Below are positions 26,435-36,465 of a stretch of DNA of 64,000 bases, piece after piece. Position 1 is the stretch's first letter. Every line of letters begins with the position of its first letter. The notes under the pieces were generated by a model. It made no database searches and was not told the DNA's origin. It saw only the letters and a list, made by a program, of their open reading frames with translations. Made by a program: the position numbers and the translations under genes. Source of the stretch: Paenibacillus sp. JCM 10914 (GTDB lineage: Bacteria; Bacillota; Bacilli; Paenibacillales; Paenibacillaceae); NCBI RefSeq assembly GCF_001315105.1, contig NZ_BAZR01000001.1, forward strand, positions 642,563 to 706,562. Direction: 5' to 3'.

Positions 26435-27097
26435 ATGAAATCGGAAAAAATCTCGGAAGCTGTGGTCCGCAGACTGCCTGTCTATTTGCGTTATTTGAAT
26501 GAGCTTCGCAAGAGGGAGGTCGCCACGGTGTCCTCCCAGGAGCTCGGGCAGAAGCTTGATCTGAATCCTGCGCAGATTCGTAAGGACCTGGCGTATTTTG
26601 GTGATTTCGGACGTAAAGGTATTGGTTATGATGTTTCCTATCTAATTGAGAAAATACGACAAATCCTCAAGCTGGACCAACAGATTAATGTCGCGCTAGT
26701 CGGTGCAGGAAACTTGGGACATGCCTTGTCTAACTACAACGCGTTTTTGAAGGACAATATGAAGATCGTGGCGATTTTTGATTCCTACGCACCGAAGGTC
26801 GGCAAGAAGATCAACAACTTGACCGTACAGCCGATGCAGGAACTGGTGGATACCGTTCAGGCGAACGGTATCCGGATCGGCATTATTACCGTACCTGATT
26901 TTGAAGCACAACATGTCGCGGATCAATTGATCTCGGCCGGCATCGAGGCCATTTTGAATTTCGCGCCAACGATTCTGAAAGCACCGTCTCATATCCGCAT
27001 TCATACGGCGGACTTCACGACGGATTTGCAGAGCTTGGCTTATTATTTGGATAACGGCAAGGAGGATACAGCGCATGACGAAGAAATGGATCGTTAA
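26435..27097 (+). CDS. rex: redox-sensing transcriptional repressor Rex
   Basis: 220 aa. N-terminal winged helix (about 1-80: SEAVVRRLPVYLRYLNEL, NPAQIRKDLAYFGDFGRKG) and a Rossmann domain with VALVGAGNLGHALSNY. Rex senses the NADH/NAD+ ratio and represses fermentation and respiration genes. qcr and ackA in this window are conceivable targets, but I did not find a clear Rex box near them. It overlaps the following mtaD start by 23 bases. Confidence 0.96.
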   Translation: MKSEKISEAVVRRLPVYLRYLNELRKREVATVSSQELGQKLDLNPAQIRKDLAYFGDFGRKGIGYDVSYLIEKIRQILKLDQQINVALVGAGNLGHALSNYNAFLKDNMKIVAIFDSYAPKVGKKINNLTVQPMQELVDTVQANGIRIGIITVPDFEAQHVADQLISAGIEAILNFAPTILKAPSHIRIHTADFTTDLQSLAYYLDNGKEDTAHDEEMDR

Positions 27098-28431
27098 GAA
27101 CGGCACCTTCGCTGTTCTAGAGGAAGGCAGATCGGTCTTGAAAGGTTATATGGTCGTTGAGGACGACCGAATTACATATCTGGGAGAGAAGGCGCCGGAA
27201 TCGATGGAAGATGCCGATACGATAGATGGTACTCATCTGTTCTTCATGCCAGGACTCGTCAATACGCACGGTCATGCTGCTATGTCTTTGTTGCGCGGGT
27301 ATGGCGACGATCTGGCTCTGCAGGTCTGGCTCCAAGAAAAAATGTGGCCGATGGAGGCTAAATTCACGGCAGACGATGTGTATTGGGGTGCCTCGCTGTC
27401 CGTAGTGGAAATGATCAAAGGCGGCACGACGACTTTTGTCGATATGTACGATCATATGGATCAAGTCGCTAAAGTCGTGCAGGATTCCGGCATGCGAGGG
27501 GTTCTGACTCGCGGGGTGATCGGGTTGTGTTCGGCTCAGGAGCAGATGCAGAAATTATCCGACGCGATCGCTTTCGCAAAAGACTGGCATGGACAAGCGG
27601 GCGGCCGGATCACCACCATGATATCGCCGCATGCCCCTTACACGTGTCCGCCGGATTTTATCGAGAAGTTCGTACAGGCTGCACATGATTTAGATTTGCC
27701 GATTCATACCCATATGTCGGAAACTACGACCGAGGTTGCTCAAAATGTAGAGGACTACGGGCTGCGTCCCGTCGCCCATCTGGAGAAACTCGGCGTATTT
27801 AGCAGGCCGACGCTGCTTGCGCACGCGGTTCATCTGACCGATGAAGAAATTGAAGTCTTGGCTAGGCATCAAGTTGCCGTTTCCCATAATCCTGGCAGCA
27901 ACCTGAAACTGGCTAGTGGCATCGCGCGCGTGCCTGATTTGCTTAAGGCCGGCGTGACGGTATCACTTGGAACGGATGGGCCAGCGAGTAACAATAACCT
28001 CGATATGTTCGAAGAGATGAGACTGGCTGCCTTGATTCATAAAGGAGTGAGCGGAGATCCGACTGCGATTCCGGCTTCGGAAGCGTTGCGCATGGGAACC
28101 GAGTACGGCGCAAAATCAATCTTCCTCGACCAGATCGGCAAGCTTGCGTAGGAATGAAGGCGGATATGATCGCATTGAATACGGACCAGGCACACTTCTT
28201 GCCGCGTACCGATTATATTTCGCATGCTATATATTCGGCGTCTGCCAAGGATGTAGAACATGTATGGTAGATGGCAAGCAGGTCGTGAAGAACGGGTTAA
28301 GTTTGACATTGGACGAGGAACGTATTCGCAGAGAAGCACAGCGTGCTTTCGAGCGTCTTTCAACTATAGGGAATTTTGCGGGGTGGGAGGTAGAAAGGTT
28401 TGAAAAAGAGAACCAAATGGATATTGCTTAG
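27075..28431 (+). CDS. mtaD: 5'-methylthioadenosine/S-adenosylhomocysteine deaminase, twice frameshifted
   Basis: Amidohydrolase of the MtaD/SsnA group. The metal motif GLVNTHGHAAMSLLRG, then HMSETTTE, VAHLEKLG and SLGTDGPASNNNLDMFEEMR are all present. As written it stops at 28151 after GKLA. Restoring one G near 28148 gives LAVGMKADMIALNTD, and a second missing G near 28267 (GTATGG-GTAGAT) gives VWVDGKQVVKNGLSL, ending at 28431. It would deaminate MTA or SAH to inosine derivatives, linked to methionine recycling. Two independent base losses in one gene point to sequence error. Confidence 0.85.
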
Positions 28432-28918
28432 TGTGTCGGGTGTATTGTTGGTGCTGTTGGCCGCACAGCTATACTATTCGTATGTGATGAGCGGCATCTG
28501 GAACGAGGAACGTCTTGCCATTCAAGCCTCCAAGCAGCACGGTGACCTGGTAACAACAGCCAAAACCTATAAATCGGTGTGGGGCGAGGACAATAAGTAT
28601 TGGGTCATCTCGGGCACGGATCAGAATCAGGAAGAGATTATGGTGTGGGTGAAGTTTACCGAGGAAGATTTACCTGTTCCGGGTGAAGATGCCGTCGCGC
28701 AAGTAAAGATGAGCAGCGGCAAGTCAGAGGCCCAGATTCGTGATCAGATTCATCAGGAGCTGCCAGGAGCGACGATTAAGCGCTTGTTGCCTGGTATGTA
28801 TGAAGGTGACTATGCATGGCAATTGCATTATGGACATAATGGTCAGCTTGGCTACCGCTTCTATCGGTTTGAGGACGGCAATGCCATCGGCGATGATATC
28901 ATTCTGCCTCATTCGTAG
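28400..28918 (+). CDS. ypmB: YpmB-like membrane-anchored protein (DUF5590/PepSY)
   Basis: 172 aa from a TTG at 28400 (GGGAGGTAGAAAGG upstream), overlapping the restored end of mtaD. One N-terminal membrane anchor (WILLSVSGVLLVLLAAQLYY) is followed by an extracytoplasmic domain of about 140 residues with a PepSY-like repeat. The B. subtilis neighbourhood (dinG-ypmA-ypmB-aspB-asnS) and the topology support YpmB. aspB is absent from this interval. Function is unknown. Confidence 0.78.
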   Translation: MKKRTKWILLSVSGVLLVLLAAQLYYSYVMSGIWNEERLAIQASKQHGDLVTTAKTYKSVWGEDNKYWVISGTDQNQEEIMVWVKFTEEDLPVPGEDAVAQVKMSSGKSEAQIRDQIHQELPGATIKRLLPGMYEGDYAWQLHYGHNGQLGYRFYRFEDGNAIGDDIILPHS

Positions 28919-28950
28919 TGAATAGAAGGGGCTGTCTCCAGAAATTAACA

Positions 28951-28992
28951 AATGACGGCGCTAAGGGACGTAATCCCTGCGCCGTCATTTTG
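28951..28992 (+). terminator. intrinsic terminator 1 after ypmB
   Basis: An 11-bp stem AATGACGGCGC / GCGCCGTCATT (28951-28961, 28979-28989) with an inner AGGGA/TCCCT helix, then TTTTG. Confidence 0.8.
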
Positions 28993-29009
28993 TGTATCGA
29001 ACAGCAAAG

Positions 29010-29052
29010 GGGCGTCTCGGAAGATCTGCGATCTTTTGAGACGCCCTCTTTT
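29010..29052 (+). terminator. intrinsic terminator 2 (tandem)
   Basis: A 9-bp stem GGGCGTCTC / GAGACGCCC (29010-29018, 29038-29046) with an inner AAGATC/GATCTT helix, then TCTTTTTCG. It stands 18 bases after terminator 1. The remaining stretch 29053-29259 is AT-rich, and I see no supported feature in it apart from the ribosome site at its end. Confidence 0.85.
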
Positions 29053-29259
29053 TCGTACCTATCATTCAGTAAACGGATTCAGGTAAGGATTGGAAAGTGT
29101 GTTCGCAATATTTTCACACGTAGGCATGAAAAAGTATATAAAATATGATATACTCGTAACTGTACTGTTTGAGCAAATAAATAAATCGCCGATGATAGCA
29201 TGATATTGCAGATAATGTGATGTAAGTAAATATAGCATACAATCTTAAGGAGGAACTTC

Positions 29260-29793
29260 ATGAAACTACGCATTGTACCTATCGTGCTGACAGTCGTTAT
29301 TTCAGCCTCGGTCCTCTTTGGCGGATGGTTTATTTACCGGCACATGGTCTTACAGAATCCGCTAGCTAACGTTGTCTCACAATACGAAGGTGTTAAGAGT
29401 TCTCATATAGATATTAAACAGGATACCGTCACTTTGAAACTTGATTTGGAACCTAATACGAATTTGCAAGGTCTCGTCCAGCATATTAAAGAGGAAGGCA
29501 AGGCTGTCATTGGTCAACGAGAATTAAAGTTTGTGGTTGAGGATCATTCATCTGAAGCGCTTGACCTATGGTGGGAGCAAGCGATGTTGTCTGTTGCTGA
29601 GGCCATGGATACGAAACGATACACCAATATTCAGTCCTCTCTTGAGCAGTTGGCTGGAGAGTCTTCGAATCTTACAGCAAGAGCGACAATTGATGATACA
29701 AACGTTTATGTAAGTCTCTCTGATGGCAAGTCTGGCAAGTTCATCATCCTGCCGCGTCAGCCTGGCAAAATGGAGGTGTGGAATCATGCCTAA
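29260..29793 (+). CDS. membrane-anchored hypothetical protein paired with an FtsH-like protease
   Basis: 177 aa with an N-terminal membrane anchor (IVPIVLTVVISASVLFGGWF) and an extracytoplasmic domain of mixed alpha/beta character (SSHIDIKQDTVTLKLDLEPN). I do not recognise the family. The ribosome site AAGGAGG is strong. Its end overlaps the next gene, an FtsH paralogue, by 8 bases, so the two are translated together. An adaptor, substrate or regulator of that membrane protease is an attractive inference, without direct evidence. Confidence 0.75.
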   Translation: MKLRIVPIVLTVVISASVLFGGWFIYRHMVLQNPLANVVSQYEGVKSSHIDIKQDTVTLKLDLEPNTNLQGLVQHIKEEGKAVIGQRELKFVVEDHSSEALDLWWEQAMLSVAEAMDTKRYTNIQSSLEQLAGESSNLTARATIDDTNVYVSLSDGKSGKFIILPRQPGKMEVWNHA

Positions 29794-31288
29794 GTTGGCT
29801 AAAGAAATGATGATCGGTTTTATACCGGTATTGCTCGTGTTTCTCGTATTCGTAGGCGTGAATATCGTGCCTCTGTTAATTGCGACGGTTCTGGTAGGAG
29901 CTTTACTGTTTGTAGCCAAGATGAAGGGCGGCATCGCTGTCGGTGCTGGCAATGAACGAAAGCGTAAGAAGAGCGGTCCGGCTAAATTGACCTTTGAAGA
30001 AATTGGCGGCCAGGACAACGCCAAGCAGGAACTGCGCGAGGCGCTGGACTTTCTGATTCGTCACGAAGACATAAAGAAGTTCGGCATACGTCCACTGAAG
30101 GGGATTCTCCTGACCGGGCCTCCGGGAACCGGTAAGACTTTGATGGCGAAGGCAGCGGCCCATTATACCGACTCGGTGTTTGTCGGTGCAGCGGGCAGTG
30201 AATTTGTCGAGATGTATGTAGGTGTTGGTGCTGGACGAATCCGGGATTTGTTCAAGGATGCACGAAACCGAGCTACCAAAGAAAACAAACAGAGTGCCAT
30301 TATTTTTATTGATGAAATCGATGTCATCGGTGGAAAGCGCGAAGGGGGTCAACAGCGTGAGTATGATCAGACTCTCAATCAGCTTTTGACCGAGATGGAT
30401 GGGATTTATTCACAAGATACGCCGCGAATTCTCGTGATCGCTGCTACCAACCGTAAGGAGATGCTCGATAGCGCGCTGCTTCGTCCTGGGCGGTTTGATC
30501 GCCATATTCAGGTTGATCTGCCAGACAAGAAAGGGCGTTCGCATATCTTGAATCTTCACGCTAGCAATAAACCGCTGCACGAGGATGTAGACTTAGAGAA
30601 AATCGCGGAGGAAGCTTATGGCTTCTCCGGAGCACAGCTCGAGAGCGTGATGAACGAAGCGGCAATATATACGATGCGTGAGGACGAGCAGTTTATTCAT
30701 CAGCGTCATCTATCCATGGCGATCGATAAGGTCATGATGGGCGAGCGCTCTGATCGGGAATCGAATCATGAGGAGAAGAAGCGAGTTGCCATTCATGAAT
30801 TGGGTCACGCGATTATGGCGGAGATTGTTCGACCGGGCAGCGTGAAGCAGGTAGCTCTTAGTCCGAGAGGCAAAGCGCTAGGATATGTCCGTCATAATCC
30901 TCAGCAAGAGCAGTATCTGTACACCAAATCCTTCCTGGAGGAGCAGATTATGATTGCGCTTGGAGGCGCAGCCGCCGAGGAGATGTATTATGGTGGGCGA
31001 AGCACAGGCTCCAGCAATGATTTTGAACAATCGCTTAATATCGTGGAGACCATGATGAAATCAGGCTTGACTTCATTAGGGATTATTAATATGAATATGG
31101 TCACAACTGAGGAATTAATGAGAGAGAACAATATGATTTTGGAAGAGCTGATGAATCGGACCCAAACAATGCTGGAACAACATCGGCCCATCTTTGACAA
31201 CTCTCTTGATATCTTGATGAAAGAAGAAATTCTCTCGGGAGAACAATTTCGTTGTCAATTTCGTGAAAACACGCTTTTACCAGCATAA
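29786..31288 (+). CDS. FtsH-like AAA+ zinc metalloprotease (paralogue)
   Basis: 500 aa, shorter than housekeeping FtsH (about 640). Two N-terminal membrane spans lie close together (about 8-45), without the usual extracytoplasmic domain between them. The AAA module has Walker A GPPGTGKT, Walker B IIFIDEID and SRH ATNRKEMLDSALLRPGRFDR. The M41 protease has HELGH and the later SSNDFEQ aspartate. The start is the ATG at 29786 behind TGGAGGTG. All catalytic residues are present, so it should be active. Lack of the outer domain suggests that the co-translated upstream protein supplies it. Confidence 0.88.
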   Translation: MPKLAKEMMIGFIPVLLVFLVFVGVNIVPLLIATVLVGALLFVAKMKGGIAVGAGNERKRKKSGPAKLTFEEIGGQDNAKQELREALDFLIRHEDIKKFGIRPLKGILLTGPPGTGKTLMAKAAAHYTDSVFVGAAGSEFVEMYVGVGAGRIRDLFKDARNRATKENKQSAIIFIDEIDVIGGKREGGQQREYDQTLNQLLTEMDGIYSQDTPRILVIAATNRKEMLDSALLRPGRFDRHIQVDLPDKKGRSHILNLHASNKPLHEDVDLEKIAEEAYGFSGAQLESVMNEAAIYTMREDEQFIHQRHLSMAIDKVMMGERSDRESNHEEKKRVAIHELGHAIMAEIVRPGSVKQVALSPRGKALGYVRHNPQQEQYLYTKSFLEEQIMIALGGAAAEEMYYGGRSTGSSNDFEQSLNIVETMMKSGLTSLGIINMNMVTTEELMRENNMILEELMNRTQTMLEQHRPIFDNSLDILMKEEILSGEQFRCQFRENTLLPA

Positions 31289-31311
31289 ATTGTTATGCTG
31301 GTTATTTTTTT
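31279..31311 (+). terminator. intrinsic terminator
   Basis: A 10-bp stem ACCAGCATAA / TTATGCTGGT (31279-31288, 31293-31302), ATTG loop, then TATTTTTTTTT. The left arm contains the stop codon of the protease gene. Confidence 0.9.
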
Positions 31312-31422
31312 TTACTTTTTTCCCGTGCTAAGATATGATTATACCTTGTGCTCTTTAAATGTATTTTTCGACAAACAGGGTACTATATAGTATAGAGATA
31401 AGGAAAGGGTGGAGTAGAAACA

Positions 31423-32295
31423 ATGTACTTCAAAACTATCGGCGTTGTCGGCGGCGGGACTATGGGGCAAGGAATCGCAGAGATGCTTGCTGCCAAAGGG
31501 CTCGATGTGCTGCTCGTAGAGAAAACACCTGAGAAATTGGACTATTCATACCGAATGATCGAGGCCAGTCTCGATAAACAGCTGGAGAAGTGGGGAATTA
31601 CCCAAGCCGAGAAGAAACTCATACTGAACCGAATCCAAAAAGCCACTCATTTCGCCGAGCTTAGCGCATGCGATATGGTGATTGAGACGATTATAGAAGA
31701 CCTGGATGCGAAGAAGGAAATATTCGAACAGCTTGATCAAGTCTGTGCCAGTAACGTTATTTTGGCCAGCAACACCTCCACGCTGAGTTTGACGGAGCTT
31801 GCAAGTTCCACCAAATATCCCGAGCGTGTTATTGGCATGCACTTTATTCATCCGGTATCCAAGGTGGACCTGGTCGAGATCATTCGTGGATTGAAGACAT
31901 CGGATCAAACATTCTCGGAAACGAAGCGTTTCGTGGAAGAGGTCTCTGACAAAAAAGGGATCATGGTGTATGAATCTCCAGGTTTCGTGACGACCCGCAT
32001 GATCACATTGTTGATCAATGAAGCGATGCATCTGCTGCAAGAGGGTGTTGCATCCGCCGAGGATATTGACGATGCGATGCGGATCGGATACAACTTCCAG
32101 CATGGACCGCTGGAGATGGCGGATCGTTTCGGATTGGATTCGATTCTGGCTGCACTTGAGCGTATGTTCCGTGAGTATGGCGAATTGAAATACCGTCCCT
32201 CCATCGTCTTGAAGAAGCTGGTACGTGCAGGTCAGCTTGGCGTGAAGACAGGAGAAGGCTTCTTTAAATACGATAAGGACGGTGATCGTCTATGA
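31423..32295 (+). CDS. 3-hydroxybutyryl-CoA dehydrogenase (3-hydroxyacyl-CoA dehydrogenase family)
   Basis: 290 aa. Rossmann motif VGGGTMGQGIAEML near the N-terminus; catalytic His in GMHFIHPVSKVDLVEI; C-terminal helical domain with GYNFQHGPLEMADRFGLD. It oxidises (S)-3-hydroxyacyl-CoA with NAD+ or runs in reverse in butyrate/PHB-type metabolism. It is followed by ackA with an ATGA overlap, an unusual pairing that suggests coupling of acyl-CoA and acyl-phosphate chemistry. GAAAGGGTGG precedes the ATG; a possible promoter (TCGACA, 17 bases, TATAGA) lies at 31368-31396. Confidence 0.93.
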   Translation: MYFKTIGVVGGGTMGQGIAEMLAAKGLDVLLVEKTPEKLDYSYRMIEASLDKQLEKWGITQAEKKLILNRIQKATHFAELSACDMVIETIIEDLDAKKEIFEQLDQVCASNVILASNTSTLSLTELASSTKYPERVIGMHFIHPVSKVDLVEIIRGLKTSDQTFSETKRFVEEVSDKKGIMVYESPGFVTTRMITLLINEAMHLLQEGVASAEDIDDAMRIGYNFQHGPLEMADRFGLDSILAALERMFREYGELKYRPSIVLKKLVRAGQLGVKTGEGFFKYDKDGDRL

Positions 32296-33500
32296 ATATT
32301 CTAGTCATTAATGCAGGTAGTTCTTCGTTGAAATATCAGCTATACGATATGACCGATGAATCTGTTCTAGCTAAAGGCTTGGTTGAACGTATCGGTATGG
32401 ATTCCTCCATCCTGACACACAAACCGACGGGTAAACAGGAAGTAACCGAGGTCAGCGAAATCCTGGAACACACAACGGCGATTCGCAAAGTGCTCGGCGT
32501 GCTGACCAACGAGGAGCATGGTGTGATTGATTCGGTTGCCAGCATCGATGCGGTAGGACACCGAGTCGTGCACGGAGGAGAGTCATTCAAAGAATCGGCA
32601 CTGGTTGACAGTGATGCCAAGGCAGAAATTCGTCGCCTGTTTGATCTGGCACCTCTCCACAATCCAGCCTCCATGATGGGAATTAAGGCCACGGAGACGA
32701 ATATGCCGGACGTGCCACAGGTCGTTGTATTTGATACGGCGTTTCATCAAACGATGCCGGAAAAATCATATTTATACGCCATTCCAAGGGTTCTCTATAG
32801 TAAGTATAAAGTCCGTCGTTACGGTGCCCACGGTACATCACACGCCTTCGTAAGCCAGGCTGCTGCCGAGTTTCTAAACCGCCCGCTGGACGAGCTTAAG
32901 ATCATCACGTGCCATATCGGTAACGGCGCTTCCCTGACGGCTGTTCAAGGCGGGAAATCCGTTGACACCTCCATGGGTATGACGCCGCTGGAAGGTCTTA
33001 TGATGGGGACTCGCAGCGGCGATCTGGACCCCGCGATCGTTCCTTTTGTTATGAACAAAGAAGAGCTGACGGTTAACGAAGTGAACTCTATGCTGAACAA
33101 GCACAGCGGATTGCTTGCCATTTCGGGTATCAGCAGTGATATGCGTGAGATTACGGAGGGCATGCAGAAGGGAGACGCGAGCTCAACCTTGGCATTTGAG
33201 ATGTATGAATATCGTGTTCGCAAATACATCGGTGCATACGCGGCAGCAATGAACGGTGTTGACGTGATCGTATTCACAGCAGGCGTAGGCGAAAATTCAG
33301 TCGTGCTCAGACAAAGAGTACTTGAGCAGCTTACCTATCTCGGAGTAGAATTGGATGAGGAGCTGAACCAGATTCGTTCCGGCGAACCACGCCGTATTTC
33401 TACAAGCAATTCCAAGGTAGAAGTGCTAATCATTCCGACGAATGAGGAATTGGTTATCGCACGTGATACGCATCGAATCGTACAAGCTTCTAGTCGTTAA
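32292..33500 (+). CDS. ackA: acetate kinase
   Basis: 402 aa, ASKHA fold. Signature [12 protein letters not shown] at the N-terminus, [12 protein letters not shown] with the active-site region, [19 protein letters not shown] for phosphate binding and GDLDPA. It interconverts acetyl phosphate + ADP with acetate + ATP. It overlaps the dehydrogenase gene by four bases. A butyrate kinase role is conceivable from the neighbour, but the sequence reads as a classic AckA. Confidence 0.95.
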   Translation: MNILVINAGSSSLKYQLYDMTDESVLAKGLVERIGMDSSILTHKPTGKQEVTEVSEILEHTTAIRKVLGVLTNEEHGVIDSVASIDAVGHRVVHGGESFKESALVDSDAKAEIRRLFDLAPLHNPASMMGIKATETNMPDVPQVVVFDTAFHQTMPEKSYLYAIPRVLYSKYKVRRYGAHGTSHAFVSQAAAEFLNRPLDELKIITCHIGNGASLTAVQGGKSVDTSMGMTPLEGLMMGTRSGDLDPAIVPFVMNKEELTVNEVNSMLNKHSGLLAISGISSDMREITEGMQKGDASSTLAFEMYEYRVRKYIGAYAAAMNGVDVIVFTAGVGENSVVLRQRVLEQLTYLGVELDEELNQIRSGEPRRISTSNSKVEVLIIPTNEELVIARDTHRIVQASSR

Positions 33501-33529
33501 ATAGCAGTGATAAAGGGAGAGATTTAAGC

Positions 33530-34825
33530 ATGGCCACCAAAAGTGTGATTCGCCAAGTAAGCCAGCACGTCGGTGAGACGGTAACGATCGGCGCTTGGAT
33601 CAATAACAAGCGTTCCAGCGGCAAGATTCAATTCTTGCAGCTTCGAGACGGATCGGGCTATATTCAAGGCGTAGTTGTCAAAAGCGAAGTTGCGGAGCAA
33701 GTATGGGAAGACGCGAAGAGCTTGACGCAAGAAAGCTCGCTCTATGTAACTGGCGTCATTCGTGAGGAACCACGCAGTCAATCAGGATTTGAGATGACCG
33801 TAACCGGCATTGAGATCATCCACCTGACCGAGAACTATCCAATTACACCGAAGGAACATGGTGTTGATTATTTGATGGACCATCGCCATCTGTGGCTGCG
33901 CACCCAGAAGCAGCGCGCGATCATGGTTATCCGTGCCGAAATTATTCGAGCCGTGCAAGAATACTTTGATACGAACGGATTCACGTTAGTCGATCCGCCG
34001 ATCCTCACGCCGACTTCTGCAGAAGGAACCACGAATTTGTTCCACACGAAGTATTTCGACGAGGATGCCTATCTGACGCAAAGCGGACAGCTGTATTTGG
34101 AAGCCGCGGCGATGGCACTCGGTAAAGTATATTCGTTCGGACCGACATTCCGTGCGGAGAAGTCCAAGACGCGGCGCCATCTGATCGAGTTCTGGATGAT
34201 TGAGCCTGAGATGGCCTTCACGGACCACGAGGAGAGCCTTCAGGTACAGGAGCAGTTCATTAGTCATGTGGTTCAGTCCGTCGTTAAGAACTGCCGTCAG
34301 GAGCTTGAGACGATTGGCCGCGATATTTCCAAACTGGAAGCGATTCAAGCGCCATTCCCACGGATTACGTATGATGAGGCGATTGATTTCCTGCATACAC
34401 AGGATTTCGATATACCATGGGGAGAAGATTTCGGTGCACCACACGAAACGGCAATCGCCGAGAAGTACGACAAGCCGGTTTTTATTACCCATTATCCGGC
34501 AGGCATTAAGTCATTCTACATGAAACCGGACCCGAATCGTCCAGAAGTCGTACTGTGCGCGGATATGATTGCACCTGAAGGATATGGCGAGATCATCGGC
34601 GGCTCTCAGCGGATTGACGATCCGCAGCTGCTTGAAGAGCGATTCAAAGAACATAACTTGTCACTGGAAACGTATCAGTGGTATATGGATCTGCGTAAAT
34701 ACGGCACGGTTCCTCATTCGGGCTTCGGTCTGGGCCTGGAACGCACGGTGGCTTGGATCTGCGGACTGGATCATGTGCGCGAGACGATTCCGTTCCCACG
34801 TACCCTGTACCGCTTGTATCCTTAA
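33530..34825 (+). CDS. asnS: asparagine--tRNA ligase
   Basis: 431 aa class IIb synthetase. The N-terminal OB-fold anticodon domain (about 10-110, [20 protein letters not shown]) is followed by the catalytic core with motif 2 [20 protein letters not shown] and motif 3 [13 protein letters not shown]. Family length and full motifs indicate a functional gene. AGGGAGAG precedes the ATG. It is followed by dnaD as in B. subtilis. Confidence 0.97.
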   Translation: MATKSVIRQVSQHVGETVTIGAWINNKRSSGKIQFLQLRDGSGYIQGVVVKSEVAEQVWEDAKSLTQESSLYVTGVIREEPRSQSGFEMTVTGIEIIHLTENYPITPKEHGVDYLMDHRHLWLRTQKQRAIMVIRAEIIRAVQEYFDTNGFTLVDPPILTPTSAEGTTNLFHTKYFDEDAYLTQSGQLYLEAAAMALGKVYSFGPTFRAEKSKTRRHLIEFWMIEPEMAFTDHEESLQVQEQFISHVVQSVVKNCRQELETIGRDISKLEAIQAPFPRITYDEAIDFLHTQDFDIPWGEDFGAPHETAIAEKYDKPVFITHYPAGIKSFYMKPDPNRPEVVLCADMIAPEGYGEIIGGSQRIDDPQLLEERFKEHNLSLETYQWYMDLRKYGTVPHSGFGLGLERTVAWICGLDHVRETIPFPRTLYRLYP

Positions 34826-34849
34826 GCTGTGAGAAGAGGCGAGTCCAAT

Positions 34850-35583
34850 ATGGACCATAATTCCGTAAGCCCTGGCATGGCGGATTGGGAATCCGGTGCA
34901 GCAGCAGGGATGAGTCAAGGGATGGCCGTTGTTCCCTATACACTGTTGCGGCACTATCGATCCTTAAATTTGGATAGCAGCGAATGCATGCTGCTCGTGC
35001 ATCTGTTAGGCTTCCAGCAGGTTGAGCGCAAGGACTTTCCCTCGCTCGAAGAGCTTCAGCACGTGACGGGCAACTCAGCTGAAGGCATCGCGATGACTTT
35101 GCAGAAGCTGATCAAGCTCGGACTGCTCGGTATCGATGAGCATGTGGATGAAGTGCAAGGGATTAGTTATGAGCGCTACAATCTTAGTGGACTGTATGCG
35201 AAACTTGGCGGATGTGTGGCTACCGGAATTAGCAGTGAATCGTCTGCACCCGGTGAAATCAAGCAGGCGCTTGCTCACAGCAAGTCTTCCAAACCAGCTC
35301 ATTCATCGACATCTGTTAAAGAAGAGCGAAATCTGTTCACGATCTTCGAGAAGGAATTTGGCAGACCGCTGTCCCCGATGGAGCTGGAGACGATATCCGG
35401 CTGGTTGATGCGGACAAATACCTTGATGAGCTGATCCTGCTTGCATTGAAGGAAGCCGTATTCGCGGGAAAACTGCATTTTCGTTACATCGACCGCATCT
35501 TGCTCGAATGGAGCCGCAATCGCGTGCGTACCGCGGCAGATGCGAAAGCTTATACGCAAAAATTTAGGAACATGGGAAGATAG
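34850..35583 (+). CDS. dnaD: replication initiation protein DnaD, frameshifted
   Basis: The N-terminal winged-helix domain is at about residues 20-105 (VVPYTLLRHYRSLNLDSSEC). The C-terminal DnaB/DnaD_2 domain starts at FEKEFGRPLSPMELETI. As written the protein stops at 35434. Restoring one G near 35407 (TTG-GAT) gives SGWLDADKYLDELILLALKE and later the family motif ILLEWSRNRV, ending at 35583 (244 aa). DnaD helps load the replicative helicase at oriC and at restart sites; loss would be severe, which favours a sequence error. Confidence 0.85.
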
Positions 35584-35587
35584 AAGG

Positions 35588-35617
35588 AAAGCACGTCCAA
35601 TTTGGACGTGCTTTTTC
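35588..35617 (+). terminator. intrinsic terminator after dnaD
   Basis: Stem AAAGCACGTCC / GGACGTGCTTT (35588-35598, 35604-35614), AATTT loop, T tail. Confidence 0.88.
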
Positions 35618-35741
35618 GTTATCGATAAGTCGACTCGTGTAATATAAATATGGTATGGCGGTGCTCAGGTTATCCTTGCACCGTCATTTTGTTGTATTAT
35701 AGTACCAAAAGACCATGAGGTCGGATGCGAGGGGAACGGCC

Positions 35742-36428
35742 GTGACTTACAAAGCCATTATTTTCGATTTGGACAATACTTTACTGGATTACACGTTAAG
35801 TGAACGGACTTGTATGCAGCAGGCGCTGGAACAGTACCGTCTGCACGAGGAGATGACGTGGGATGAATTTTGGGAGACGTTCGGTCCGATCAACTTTGCG
35901 TACTGGATGAATAGAAATGAGCGTAAGCACAGCATTCGGGAGGTGCTGGAGCATTCTTTTACCGATACGTTCGTGCAATTGAAGCGGGATTTTAACCAGA
36001 GCCGGGACATCACGGAAACGTACTGGCAGCTTTTCTGCTGCTCCAACCACATGGAGCCGGGGGCAGATCAACTCTTGAAGGAACTGCACGGTCGCCACGC
36101 CCTTGGCGTGATCTCGAACGGGATCGGAGAGGCCCAGCGCAAGCGACTGGCCGCCGGCGGCTTGTCCTCCTACTTCGATACATTGGTTATTTCCGATGAA
36201 GTGGCATGCTGGAAGCCCGATCCCCTCATTTTTCAGATGGCCCTTAAGGAGCTCGATGCAGAGCCGGAAGAGGTGCTGTATGTGGGCGATTCGTTGACCG
36301 ATGATTACGTCGGAGCCAAGCGGGCAGGGATTGATTTTTGTTTGTACAACCGTTTGGACCAGTCATTGAACGACTGTAAGCCGACCTATATCGTTCAGGA
36401 GCTACTGGAACTTCGGGAATTGCTATAG
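35742..36428 (+). CDS. HAD family hydrolase (YjjG/YfnB type)
   Basis: 228 aa from the GTG at 35742 (AGGGG seven bases upstream). HAD motif I FDLDNTLLDY, motif II GVISNGI, motif III/IV with VSIDEV-like VISDEVACWKPDP and VGDSLTDDYVGAK. The helical cap is of C1 type. The group includes pyrimidine 5'-nucleotidases, but the substrate cannot be read from sequence. It is followed closely by a second HAD gene. Confidence 0.88.
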   Translation: MTYKAIIFDLDNTLLDYTLSERTCMQQALEQYRLHEEMTWDEFWETFGPINFAYWMNRNERKHSIREVLEHSFTDTFVQLKRDFNQSRDITETYWQLFCCSNHMEPGADQLLKELHGRHALGVISNGIGEAQRKRLAAGGLSSYFDTLVISDEVACWKPDPLIFQMALKELDAEPEEVLYVGDSLTDDYVGAKRAGIDFCLYNRLDQSLNDCKPTYIVQELLELRELL

Positions 36429-36465
36429 CATTAGGCAAACGTTTCACGATTGGGGGAGAAATCGG

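Noticed and set aside
29237..29244. CATACAAT resembling a sigma-E -10 before the 177-aa gene
   Set aside because: It lies only about four bases before the AAGGAGG, so a start site would fall inside the ribosome site, and no matching -35 is present.
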